Source: an uncultured Paracoccaceae bacterium
GTDB taxonomy: Bacteria > Pseudomonadota > Alphaproteobacteria > Rhodobacterales > Rhodobacteraceae
Direction of reading: 5' to 3'
Assembly: GCA_947498645.1 (NCBI GenBank)
Contig: CANMKS010000003.1
Location: 1 to 64,000 of the forward strand
DNA: 64,000 bases
Shown piece by piece: positions 25,436 through 33,475 of this stretch (the stretch's first letter is position 1; each line of letters begins with the position of its first letter). The position numbers and the translations under genes are program-made. The notes beneath the pieces were generated by a model that was not told the origin of the DNA, searched no databases, and worked only from the letters and a program-made list of their open reading frames with translations.

Positions 25436-25553
25436 CGCAAGGTGAACGATCGTGAGCTACACAAGAGGAAAGCGTTCGACAGGTCGGGCCCGGACTCCAA
25501 GGGGCCGTCGGCAGTGATGAGCGACGAATCTGCCAACATCGCGGAGACCAAGT

Positions 25554-25868
25554 ATGACCATGCGGTCGACCAGATCGACGGTGACGTTTGCGAACCCGTT
25601 CACCTTGTCAGGATACCCGGGCGAATTGCCTGCCGGTGACTATGAAGTTCTCGTCGAACAAGAGCTTCTCCAGGGGTTGAGCTTCGAGGCTTACCGTCGG
25701 ACGGCGACCTACCTGACGGTTCGTGGCAGGGGCCGTCATGCGGGACGCTCCGAGTTACGCGCAACATCTGACAGTGATCTGAAAGAGGCGCTGAGCCAGG
25801 ATGCGGCCACAACCGAAACGAACAATCACAGCGATGCGGCGCTTTCCCCGCAGGAGGACTTGAAATGA
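25554..25868 (+). CDS. LPAGxY-family small protein
   Basis: 104 residues. N-terminal beta segment VTFANPFTLSGYPGELPAG, then FEAYRRTATYLTV, then a disordered acidic tail. Relatives are short hypothetical proteins of alphaproteobacteria. The paralogue at 21295-21486 shares the whole first half; the 28358 protein shares only the PF..PG...LPAGEY part. Its stop overlaps the next ATG by 4 bp. Starts at 25554 or 25560 are possible. Confidence 0.7.
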   Translation: MTMRSTRSTVTFANPFTLSGYPGELPAGDYEVLVEQELLQGLSFEAYRRTATYLTVRGRGRHAGRSELRATSDSDLKEALSQDAATTETNNHSDAALSPQEDLK

Positions 25869-26251
25869 ATACTCCCGAATGGCTCAAACCCGGTATCTAT
25901 GGTGCCGTTATCGGCGCTGTCTTCGTCGGCGTCGTCGGGTTTTCGTGGGGCGGCTGGGTAACAGGTGGCACTTCGAATGACCGGGCGATGGCGATGTCCC
26001 GAGACGACGTCGTCGCCTCCATGGTACCGGTTTGCCTCGACATGGCGCGATCCGACCCGGCGCGGGCGGACAAGCTGGCAACGATCCGGGCCGCCTCAAC
26101 CTACCAGCGGCGCGACGCTCTCATGACTGCGGGTTGGGCGACGGTGCCGGGAACCGATGCCCCTGACCGAGACATTGCGCAAGCTTGCCTGGCAGCCCTC
26201 GATGTCGATGGATCACCGGAGCGCGCGGAAAACGCGGTCGATGAAGGATGA
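25865..26251 (+). CDS. Small single-TM protein, paralogue of the 20825 gene
   Basis: 128 residues, one N-terminal membrane segment (YGAVIGAVFVGVVGFSWGGW) and a soluble domain with MVPVCLDMA and GWATVPGTDAPDRD. About half the residues match the 117-residue protein at 20825-21178. GGAGG lies ahead of the ATG, and the gene overlaps both neighbours by 4 bp, so 25554-25865-26248 form one operon. Function unknown. Confidence 0.8.
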   Translation: MNTPEWLKPGIYGAVIGAVFVGVVGFSWGGWVTGGTSNDRAMAMSRDDVVASMVPVCLDMARSDPARADKLATIRAASTYQRRDALMTAGWATVPGTDAPDRDIAQACLAALDVDGSPERAENAVDEG

Positions 26252-26721
26252 ACCGCGCCATGCCAACAGCGTCACCCGAGACAACCGAACTCGAACGGCG
26301 TGTGCTGGCCCACGAACGGGTCCTGCAACCTCTGATCGCCTACATGGCCCGCACGGAGCCGCGGTTCATCGATCATTTGAGAGCACGGTTCGTCGAACCG
26401 ATGAGTATGGCCCGGCACGAACATGACCACCGCGAAACCGACGACTACGCGGAAGAATTCATTCGCGCGGTGATGCTCCTCGGAGAAGTGCGCGCGCCCA
26501 TCGCGAAGGAGCAGGATGTGTCCGACAAGCAGCCCGAGCCGCCGAGACGCAAAGGAGCACAGGAGTCTTCCATGAACCGGCCAAAGCAGCGAGGCAGGGT
26601 TCAGGTACACGAAAGAAACGGCATCTGGGAGGTGCAGGTCGATGGCAAGTTCCGCGGCGACTACCACCAGAAGGAACATGCTCTTGCCGCTGCGGCCTTG
26701 CACAAGTTGTCGCCCCGATGA
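26248..26721 (+). CDS. Protein with C-terminal DUF2188-like domain
   Basis: 157 residues. The N-terminal half is helical and acidic; the C-terminal 45 residues (RVQVHERNGIWEVQVDGKFR ... EHALAAAALHK) look like a DUF2188 domain, a short beta-hairpin-plus-helix unit. No membrane segments. It is coupled to the 25865 gene by a 4-bp overlap and to the next frame by another. A second in-frame ATG before the DUF2188 part (about 26572) could give a short form. Confidence 0.65.
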   Translation: MNRAMPTASPETTELERRVLAHERVLQPLIAYMARTEPRFIDHLRARFVEPMSMARHEHDHRETDDYAEEFIRAVMLLGEVRAPIAKEQDVSDKQPEPPRRKGAQESSMNRPKQRGRVQVHERNGIWEVQVDGKFRGDYHQKEHALAAAALHKLSPR

Positions 26722-26921
26722 CCGGTACCACTCATCCGACAGTTCCGCAGGACTTCTCGATGCAGGTGGCTGAGAACGAAGGCATGCCGCCGGGACCGAA
26801 CTCAAAGGCCTCCTTAACACCGGTTGCACGCACCCGACGGCTGACCGGAACGCTCACACTTGGGCTATCGAAGACACCCGCAGCAACCGGCGGAATCTGG
26901 TCCGCCAAGGAGCAAGTGGCG

Positions 26922-27173
26922 ATGAGACATCCCTTTGCGAGGCTGATCGCGAGGATGGCAGTTATAGCCGGTGTGATAGCGTCTTTCGCCTTCCCTGTGC
27001 TTGCGCAGGATGGCACGGGGCTGATACCGCAGGATGCTCAGGCGCCCAGCTATGGTGACGGTTGCATCGCCATCGATCTGCCGGAGAACGCCTATCTCGA
27101 CCGACCCAGAAACCGGTGGAGTTGCAACCGAGGCTATCGGCTGTCCGATGGCGAGTGTAACTTTGGTCGGTGA
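26922..27173 (+). CDS. Small exported protein with one Trp/Cys repeat unit
   Basis: 83 residues with a signal peptide (MRHPFARLIARMAVIAGVIA ... FAFPVLAQ) and a C-terminal part containing DLPENAYLDRPRNRWSCNRG, the same unit that is repeated seven times in the 19996-20835 protein. AAGGAG at 26907-26912 precedes ATG 26922. The frame stays open upstream to 26718, and that extension carries VAENEGMPPGP, a phrase also found near the end of the 28358 protein; it may be a separate coding segment fused in frame or a longer version of this protein. Confidence 0.6.
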   Translation: MRHPFARLIARMAVIAGVIASFAFPVLAQDGTGLIPQDAQAPSYGDGCIAIDLPENAYLDRPRNRWSCNRGYRLSDGECNFGR

Positions 27174-27204
27174 CGCGGATGTGTCTCGTCGCGGTGCGTC
27201 CGGC

Positions 27205-28011
27205 ATGCGAGTGAGCATCGGGTGCCGTCTGCGCTATAGCTTTCCACAGCAGACGCCCATGATCGCGATGCTGAACGTCCACTACTCGCGCTTCGGCGAC
27301 CTGGAGCGCGCGGACTATCTCGTGACCTCCCCCAGCGTGCCGCTCGAAAGCTACCGGGATGGCTTCGGCAACTGGTGTACGCGCATGCTGGCTCCGGAGG
27401 GCGACTTCACCCTGTCGACAGACGGCATCTTCCGCGATACCGGCCGGTCCGATCCTGTCTTTCCTGATGCGCAGCAGCACGCGGTTCAGGATCTGCCGTT
27501 CGAGAGCCTCGTGTTCCTGCAGGGCAGCCGGTACTGCGATACCGATCTTCTTTCGGAGGAGGCGTGGCGTCTTTTCGAGTCCACGAACCCCGGTTGGTCC
27601 CGCGTCCAGGCGATCTGCGATTTCGTGCACGAACATGTCCGCTTCGACTACATGCAGGCGAAAGCGACGCGCACCGCATCGCAGACGATGGTTGAGCGAC
27701 AGGGCGTCTGCCGCGATTTTGCCCATCTCGCTATCGGTTTGTGTCGCTGCATGAATATTCCGGCACGTTACTGCACCGGATATCTGAGCGACATTGGTGA
27801 GCCTCTCCCGCATCCGCCTGGCGACTTCGCCGCATGGATGGAGGTCTTTCTCGCTGGTGAATGGCACATGTTCGACCCGCGCAACAACAAACCGAGGTTT
27901 GCGAGAATTCTGATCGCGCGCGGCCGCGATGCCGCCGATGTGCCTTTGACCCAGACATTCGGCGACAACACTTTGACGGAATTCAATGTCTGGACCGATG
28001 AATTGGCCTGA
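27205..28011 (+). CDS. Transglutaminase-like cysteine peptidase fold protein (first of two)
   Basis: 268 residues of a bacterial transglutaminase-like family. The nucleophile region ERQGVCRDFAHLAIGLCR holds the catalytic cysteine, and FDPRNN the aspartate. Where canonical members have HAW, this protein has FAAWMEVF, so the catalytic histidine is missing at that position; I believe this is normal for the subfamily (SAWFEVY in relatives). It may use another residue or be non-catalytic. A second, canonical family member is at 29153-30079. ATG 27205 fits family length. Confidence 0.85.
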   Translation: MRVSIGCRLRYSFPQQTPMIAMLNVHYSRFGDLERADYLVTSPSVPLESYRDGFGNWCTRMLAPEGDFTLSTDGIFRDTGRSDPVFPDAQQHAVQDLPFESLVFLQGSRYCDTDLLSEEAWRLFESTNPGWSRVQAICDFVHEHVRFDYMQAKATRTASQTMVERQGVCRDFAHLAIGLCRCMNIPARYCTGYLSDIGEPLPHPPGDFAAWMEVFLAGEWHMFDPRNNKPRFARILIARGRDAADVPLTQTFGDNTLTEFNVWTDELA

Positions 28012-28143
28012 CTGACATTGTTTCCTTCGCGGTGCACCATCGTAAATCGGGTAGCCAGTCCCCATATAGGTAATACCGATGCAAAGTATCCCGGTCCGAC
28101 ACGGACCAGGAATTTAGCCTCGGCCAATCAAAGGATCGATTAC

Positions 28144-28281
28144 ATGTCTTTCAAGGACCTGACCGCCAGGGCTGCGGCCGCGATGAAGCTGAGGCCTGCC
28201 GTAACAGCGAAGACCCCTGCCAAGGCGAACGAGCCCATGGCCGCCGTCAAGGACGCGCAAGCGAAGTCCAAAACATCTTGA
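28144..28281 (+). CDS. Very small basic protein
   Basis: 45 residues: MSFKDLTARAAAAMKLRPAV, then a Lys/Ala/Pro-rich tail. I have seen short proteins beginning MSFKDLTARAAAAMK in rhizobia and Rhodobacteraceae; function unknown. A GC-rich hairpin follows 15 bp after the stop, so it is probably a single-gene transcript. Confidence 0.65.
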   Translation: MSFKDLTARAAAAMKLRPAVTAKTPAKANEPMAAVKDAQAKSKTS

Positions 28282-28296
28282 GACGCACACAAGCTA

Positions 28297-28322
28297 CGCG
28301 CCCCATTCTTAAAGGGGGCGCG
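28297..28322 (+). terminator. Hairpin after the 45-residue gene
   Basis: CGCGCCCC (28297-28304) pairs with GGGGCGCG (28315-28322) around a 10-nt loop. No U-run follows. It may end the upstream transcript before the 28358 gene. Confidence 0.55.
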
Positions 28323-28357
28323 GGCCACCCGCAGCAGCAACATGGAGGATCACGTCG

Positions 28358-28891
28358 ATGGAAGATCTGACGAGCAAGACCGTCGCTGTTTTCGCCCGAC
28401 CGTTCACTGTACCCGGCTTCAACGAGACGCTCCCGGCGGGAGAGTACGAGATCGAGACGGAGTTGGTTTCACCCCCGGATCAAGAGGATCCAGCAGCCTG
28501 GAAGGCCTCCGTCCTGGTGAAGCTTCATCCCCGGATATCGCATCCCGGGCTTGCGCGGGCCCTGACCGTTTCCCTTGCCGACCTCGACCACGCACGCGCC
28601 AGAGATAAGCTGACGGGCAAGGCGTTGTCCGACCTCTTTCTCGAGGAAATGCTGGCAGATCCTATGGTGCGCCTCGTGATGGAGGCCGACGGGGTCTCTG
28701 CAGCACATATGCGGCATCTCTATTCTGGGCACCAAACGCCCCAATCTGACAGGGATGTCTTGGACTCGAAGCCGGCGCACCAAGGAGCACGCGAGAATGC
28801 CGCAATCCAGGCTGCCGAAAACGAAGGCATGCCCTCGCGACCGGAAACGTCGCCAGCCTCGCGGACGTGCCTCGTAGCAGAACAGATATGA
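28358..28891 (+). CDS. LPAGxY-type N-terminal domain protein
   Basis: 177 residues. The first 30 residues (VAVFARPFTVPGFNETLPAG) resemble the N-terminus of the 25554 and 21295 proteins; the middle (ARDKLTGKALSDLFLEEMLA) is helical. The C-terminal tail contains AAENEGMPSRPE, which recurs in the 26718-26922 reading frame. GGAGG 9 bp ahead supports ATG 28358. Its stop overlaps the next start (ATGA). Function unknown. Confidence 0.65.
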   Translation: MEDLTSKTVAVFARPFTVPGFNETLPAGEYEIETELVSPPDQEDPAAWKASVLVKLHPRISHPGLARALTVSLADLDHARARDKLTGKALSDLFLEEMLADPMVRLVMEADGVSAAHMRHLYSGHQTPQSDRDVLDSKPAHQGARENAAIQAAENEGMPSRPETSPASRTCLVAEQI

Positions 28892-29100
28892 CGGCGAACA
28901 AGGCCATGGCCGAGGTGGCAGCGCCGGACATCGCGCCCGATAGGGCCTTGGGCGACATACCTCGAAAACGTCCTTGCCTGAGATGCGATGTTGTCTTCTG
29001 GAGCGAAGGGTTCGGAGAGCGGATCTGTCGGCGCTGCAAGGGATTGAACGCCTGGCGAAACGCTGTGCCCGATAGCTCCGGGTCATCGCGCCGCCGCTGA
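28888..29100 (+). CDS. Small zinc-ribbon protein
   Basis: 70 residues. The core KRPCLRCDVVFWSEGFGERI followed by CRRCKG is a Cys4 zinc ribbon (CxxC-x15-CxxC). Short proteins of this type are common in alphaproteobacteria; they are thought to bind nucleic acid or partner proteins, but no function is known to me. ATG 28888 overlaps the stop of the 28358 gene, indicating translational coupling; a start at 28867 is less likely. Confidence 0.75.
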   Translation: MTANKAMAEVAAPDIAPDRALGDIPRKRPCLRCDVVFWSEGFGERICRRCKGLNAWRNAVPDSSGSSRRR

Positions 29101-29152
29101 TCCGCATCGACATGCTTGCAGTCTTGCTTGAATCACACTGGACCCCCAAATT

Positions 29153-30079
29153 TTGGCCTGCCTCGACATCCTTCACACTACGACCTACCGATACCATCAG
29201 GCGGTCTCTCTCGGACCGCACAGGCTAATGCTGCGTCCACGCGAAACGCGTGAGTTGCGTCTCTTCTCGCACGATCTGTCCATTACGCCGATGGCAGCCG
29301 TTACCTGGGCGCATGATGTGGCCGGCAACGCCATCGCCACCGCCATCTTTGACGGTCCGACAGATCATCTGGTGATCGAAAGCCGCGCCGGCGTGGAACT
29401 GACCGCGCCAGTCTGGCCGGTCTTTGCCATCGCGGCCTCGGCCGCCCAATACCCCTTTGTTTACGCCGCCGACGAATGGACGGACCTGGGTGCGTTGACG
29501 GTGCCGCAATACGATGACGTCGATGGCCGACTTGCCAGATGGATCGAGGGCTTTGTCATGGCGCGCCCGACCGACACGCTGTCTCTTCTGAAGGACATCA
29601 GCAATGGCGTATTCAAGCAGACTTCCTACCAGAGCCGCGACGACGAAGGCACTCAGACGCCGATCGAGACCCTCGACCGGGGATGGGGTTCGTGCCGCGA
29701 TTTCGCTGTCTTACTTGCAGAAGCAGCCCGCAAGCTTGCACTTGGGTCGCGCATCGTCTCCGGCTACCTGTCCGATCCAGAAGACAGCCTTATCGGGTCC
29801 GCAGGTACTGGGTCTACCCATGCCTGGGTCGAGATATACCTGCCCGGCGCAGGGTGGATCGCCTTCGACCCCACAAACCGGAGCGTCGGGTCGCAGAACC
29901 TTGTGCCGGTGGCAGTCGGCCGTGACATTCACCAGGTCGTGCCGATCTCTGGCAGTTTTTCAGGAGGTCGGTGCGCCCTTAGTAATCTTTCGGTCGAAGT
30001 CTCGGTTCGCACCAGAAATCACGAGATCGCGAAGCTATCGGAGGACCGGACCAATCCGTTAGCTTGTCCAGGACTCTAG
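29153..30079 (+). CDS. Transglutaminase-like protein (canonical catalytic triad)
   Basis: 308 residues with an N-terminal beta-domain ([20 protein letters not shown]) and a transglutaminase core. The triad is complete: C in [13 protein letters not shown] in [12 protein letters not shown] and D in AFDPTN. Such bacterial proteins are likely peptidases or amidases rather than cross-linkers. The only reasonable in-frame start is TTG 29153, with no clear ribosome binding site; a stop lies at 29129. Together with the 27205 gene it forms a pair of family members inside the small-protein cluster. Confidence 0.85.
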   Translation: MACLDILHTTTYRYHQAVSLGPHRLMLRPRETRELRLFSHDLSITPMAAVTWAHDVAGNAIATAIFDGPTDHLVIESRAGVELTAPVWPVFAIAASAAQYPFVYAADEWTDLGALTVPQYDDVDGRLARWIEGFVMARPTDTLSLLKDISNGVFKQTSYQSRDDEGTQTPIETLDRGWGSCRDFAVLLAEAARKLALGSRIVSGYLSDPEDSLIGSAGTGSTHAWVEIYLPGAGWIAFDPTNRSVGSQNLVPVAVGRDIHQVVPISGSFSGGRCALSNLSVEVSVRTRNHEIAKLSEDRTNPLACPGL

Positions 30080-30486
30080 GTGCCCGGGGCGTGCATTTCG
30101 CGGGCATGCAGTTCTGAAGGTCAGCAAGGCGTCGCCGAGGAGGCCTTTACGTAGCTCTTGCCAAATGGCGGCTTCGTCTAAGCGAACTGTGAATCTGACG
30201 CCCGATTCTTGCTGCGAACCGCGCCAATGGCCTTTTCTCACGCTGCTTAGCGGCATGGAGGTTTCGCTCATGTCGCATTTTTCGCGCTGCGTGCGCGCGC
30301 AGCATGAAATCGCAGTGACCGGGTTGGGCTCAATGCGGTCATCGGATGCAATCCTGCATCTGGGCAACGCCAGCTTCGCTCAGCGTCCTGGACGGCCCAA
30401 ACCGGTCACTCAACCATGTATTGGATTGCTGCAGTCGCAGCCCGCTTTCCGGACATTCGCTGCAAGCCGGCAGTGAAAGGTGTCCC
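30080..30486. other. Intergenic region with dispersed repeat copy 5
   Basis: No supported gene in about 400 bp between two converging genes. Its right part is dispersed repeat copy 5 (30391-30475). The left part is moderately GC-rich without visible structure. Confidence 0.45.
30391..30475 (+). repeat. Dispersed intergenic repeat, copy 5
   Basis: Head GACGGCCCAAACCGG, hairpin GCTGCAGTCGCAGC at 30428-30441, then CCGCTTTCCGGACATTCGC and TGCAAGC. Confidence 0.85.
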
Positions 30487-31377
30487 TTAGTTCAATAGTT
30501 GAGGCACCTGCGCGGCATTGCTCCATTGCCGGGGCGACTGGCCGTACATCCGTTTGAACTCACGGCTGAATTGAGAGGAGCTTTGATAACCCACGTCCCA
30601 GGCTGCTTCCGACACGGTCTTCCCTTCGGCGATCTTCATCGCGGCGTGGTTCAGCCGCATGGATTTCACGAACTGTATCGGGGACATGGTCGTCGCTTCC
30701 TTAAAGCGCCGATGGAAGACCGCCCGACTCATACCGACGTGGTCGGCCATGTCGTCGATGGTGACCTGTTCGTTCAGGTGGTTCGAGAGATAATCGATGG
30801 TGCGCGCGATTTCGTTGCCAACGCCAAAAGCCCGTCTTGCCGCGGCCCCGGCCTCACCCCTGAGCACTGCATAATATAATTCGCGCAGTCGCCCCTGTCC
30901 GAGCGCCTCCAGATCAACTGGATTATCGAGCAACTCAAGGAGCCGTAACAAAGCCTGCGTGAAGCCCGTATCCCAAGCCGCCAATGCCAAAGCCGATGGC
31001 ACGCCATCCCGCGATTGTCTGTTGCCACCGGCGGCGGTCTCGATCTCCATGGTGAGCTCGCGCATCATCCGTGGCTCCAGCGCAATCATGACGCCGAGCA
31101 GAGGATTATCCGTGGAAGCTAATGGCGTGCCTGCCTCTACCGGCAAAGTCATCGGGCAGAGCAGGTATTTGTCGCTGTCATAGACGTGGTGCTCACCGTC
31201 CAGAACAGCTTCCTTGGTCCCACTGAGAATTGCCACAACCGTAGGCTCGTAGACCGCAGGCACGCAGGGCATGGCCTCGGTCACCCGGAATAGCTGGACG
31301 CCTTTCAACGCGGTATCGACAAGGCCTGCCTCTGGCAGACGGCGCTCGATAAGGTTTTTGATCTGATCTTTGCTCAT
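30487..31377 (-). CDS. AraC-family regulator with AraC_N domain
   Basis: About 296 residues. The AraC_N sensor (YEPTVVAILSGTKEAVLDG) is followed by two helix-turn-helix motifs: VTIDDMADHVGMSRAVFHRR and VSEAAWDVGYQSSSQFSREF, ending at RMYGQSPRQW. It is divergent from an SDR gene. Start taken at ATG 31377; the frame is open to 31434. The regulator-reductase arrangement parallels 11710/12743 and suggests aldehyde- or quinone-type induction, by inference only. Confidence 0.88.
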   Translation of the reverse strand: MSKDQIKNLIERRLPEAGLVDTALKGVQLFRVTEAMPCVPAVYEPTVVAILSGTKEAVLDGEHHVYDSDKYLLCPMTLPVEAGTPLASTDNPLLGVMIALEPRMMRELTMEIETAAGGNRQSRDGVPSALALAAWDTGFTQALLRLLELLDNPVDLEALGQGRLRELYYAVLRGEAGAAARRAFGVGNEIARTIDYLSNHLNEQVTIDDMADHVGMSRAVFHRRFKEATTMSPIQFVKSMRLNHAAMKIAEGKTVSEAAWDVGYQSSSQFSREFKRMYGQSPRQWSNAAQVPQLLN

Positions 31378-31538
31378 GCACTCTAGCTGGCAGAGGAGTT
31401 TCATCTTTGCAATGAGGTTGAGACGATTGGGCAAGTAATCGAGAGGATATTGCCTGTTTTCGCGCCCAGCCAGGTTCTATCTGTGCCTTCAAGCATCACC
31501 ACCTCAAACCGCCAGTTTAGACTGGCAGGAGACGAAAA

Positions 31539-32492
31539 ATGGCGGATACGACATTCGGACCCAAAGGCTGGACACCCGAGCGCCTCGGCGACCAGTCAGG
31601 CAAGACCTACATCATCACCGGCGCGAACGCTGGCGCAGGCTTTCAGGCCGCGCGCATCCTTCTCAAGAAGAACGCCAAGGTCGTGATGCTGAACCGCTCG
31701 GCCGAGAAATCCGAAGCTGCAATCGCGGACCTGAAACAGGAGTTTGGCGCGAGCGCCGATGTGAACTTCATCCCCATGGACCTGTCCGTTTTGGACAGCG
31801 TGCGCGAGGCTGCCGAAGAAGTTCTGAAGGCGGTGCCCCGCATCGACGCGCTGATCAACAACGCGGCCATCGCTCAGGTACCAACGCGCAAGCTGACTGT
31901 CGATGGGTTCGAAAGCCAGCTTGGCACCAACCACTACGGGCATTTTCTGCTCAATGGTCTGCTCTTTGATCGTATTGCGGAAAGCAAGGGTCGGATCGTC
32001 GTGGTCGCGAGCCTCGGCTACAACATGGGTCTCAAGACCATCAAGTTCGACGATATGAATTGGGATGATGGCTACGGCGCGAACACTGCCTATTCGCAAA
32101 GCAAGCTGGCGCAGATGATGTTTGCCTATGAATTGCAGGACCGGCTGGCTGCAGCAGGGCGCAAAGATGTCGAGGTTTACGTTTGTCATCCGGGCTCGTC
32201 GGCTACATCGCTGATCTCCACCAGCGGCAGCCGCACGATGCGTTTCATCTGGTGGCTGATGACCAAGACGCCGATGGTCCAGACTGCGGAACAAGGCTCA
32301 TACCCCGAGGTCATGTGTGCAACCGAAGAGGCTCTGACTGAGCAACGCGCCCTCTACGGTCCGACGGGCCGCATGGAAGCGGTCGGCCCGGTCGGCAAGG
32401 GTACACTGAACGCCCACGCCCATGACAAAGCTGTCATGACAAGGCTTTGGAATGAGTCTGAAAAAGCTGTCGGATTCGAGTGGAAACTCTGA
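31539..32492 (+). CDS. Short-chain dehydrogenase/reductase
   Basis: 317 residues of the SDR superfamily (retinol dehydrogenase-like). The cofactor motif TGANAGAGF (TGxxxGxG), the NNA motif (ALINNAA) and the catalytic S-Y-K set (VVASLGYN, AYSQSK) are present. NAD(P)-dependent oxidoreduction of an alcohol or carbonyl is expected; the substrate is unknown. It is 104+ bp from the divergent AraC regulator. The dispersed repeat copy 6 follows its stop. Confidence 0.9.
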   Translation: MADTTFGPKGWTPERLGDQSGKTYIITGANAGAGFQAARILLKKNAKVVMLNRSAEKSEAAIADLKQEFGASADVNFIPMDLSVLDSVREAAEEVLKAVPRIDALINNAAIAQVPTRKLTVDGFESQLGTNHYGHFLLNGLLFDRIAESKGRIVVVASLGYNMGLKTIKFDDMNWDDGYGANTAYSQSKLAQMMFAYELQDRLAAAGRKDVEVYVCHPGSSATSLISTSGSRTMRFIWWLMTKTPMVQTAEQGSYPEVMCATEEALTEQRALYGPTGRMEAVGPVGKGTLNAHAHDKAVMTRLWNESEKAVGFEWKL

Positions 32493-32596
32493 TCCCATTG
32501 CCACGGTCACCGGCACCGGCAAGGCAAATGCACACCGGTTGAGCCTAGAGGATGCGGCAATGAAATTGCAGCGAGCAGTAAGGGTCGCTCTTCGAA

Positions 32597-32675
32597 GCGG
32601 CCCCTTCCGGACCTTCGACCTCTCTACAAGATGCTGCGGTTGCAGCCCGCATTGCGGACATTCGCAGTCGCGCAA
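32597..32675 (+). repeat. Dispersed intergenic repeat, copy 6
   Basis: Head GCGGCCCCTTCCGGACC, hairpin GCTGCGGTTGCAGC at 32633-32646, then CCGCATTGCGGACATTCGC. Confidence 0.85.
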
Positions 32676-32806
32676 ATTCTGTGTGGGAAAGGCCAAAAAT
32701 GAGACGCCGAAGAGTGGATTGTGCACGCATAAACTGCCAAAATAGGGTTGATGCTTACCTAAACGTGTGTAACGGTTGGATCTATTATATTAATCGGAAA
32801 ATTAAA

Positions 32807-33460
32807 ATGGATACAATCGGCCCGTCCGAAGTTGCTTTCGGAATTGATAACGCCGTGGTGTTTATCCGAATGGCAGAGCGTGTGCTTCTGACTCTATTTT
32901 TTGTCGTCACGGCGACCGTAATTATGGTCGCTTACCGAAAGAAAATACAAAATATAGACTTGAACGTTGGTACTGAAGCAGGATCAGTGAAAACCACAAC
33001 ATCGATCGTCATGCCGGTGTTCATCTTGCTGACGATTATTTTGTTCACTTATGTCGTCTTGATGAGTCCGATCAGAATCGAGTCAACGACGCAGGGAAAT
33101 CCGCAAGTAGATCCACCAACGCCAGGGCCGCAGATCGAAGAAAACATCACTTTGTTCGTAGGGTATGGATCGGGACAGGCAGCGCAGCAGAGGCTGGCTC
33201 GAGATTTGCTGCGGGTTGTAAGGGCATCTTCAAGCTTGCGTGCCGCAACAGACGCATTACCCGAGGCGCAGCGTGGTGCTTTTAATGGCGCCGTCGACGA
33301 TTTGGGTCAGAGCGCGGGCCGCTTGCAAAACATGCTGTTTGCAATAATGAGCGAACGCTTTCCAAGTAGCGAAGACTGCTATCCAAACGTGTTGACCAGT
33401 TTCGGACCCTCGCCCGCGTCGAATTGTGATGAAGTGAATACCTTTTTGTTTTTTGAATAG
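32807..33460 (+). CDS. Two-TM protein upstream of a secreted metallopeptidase
   Basis: 217 residues. Two membrane segments near residues 20-45 (VLLTLFFVVTATVIMVAY) and 67-90 (VMPVFILLTIILFTYVVL) are followed by a C-terminal extracytoplasmic or cytoplasmic domain of about 110 residues with two cysteines near the end. I do not recognise the family. ATG 32807 is chosen since the upstream extension runs into the dispersed repeat. The metallopeptidase gene starts 15 bp after its stop, so the two are probably cotranscribed. Confidence 0.65.
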   Translation: MDTIGPSEVAFGIDNAVVFIRMAERVLLTLFFVVTATVIMVAYRKKIQNIDLNVGTEAGSVKTTTSIVMPVFILLTIILFTYVVLMSPIRIESTTQGNPQVDPPTPGPQIEENITLFVGYGSGQAAQQRLARDLLRVVRASSSLRAATDALPEAQRGAFNGAVDDLGQSAGRLQNMLFAIMSERFPSSEDCYPNVLTSFGPSPASNCDEVNTFLFFE

Positions 33461-33475
33461 ACTGGGAGAGGCTTA

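Noticed and set aside
30059..30367. Minus-strand frame of about 100 codons before the AraC gene
   Set aside because: No recognisable product and antisense to the end of the transglutaminase-like gene.
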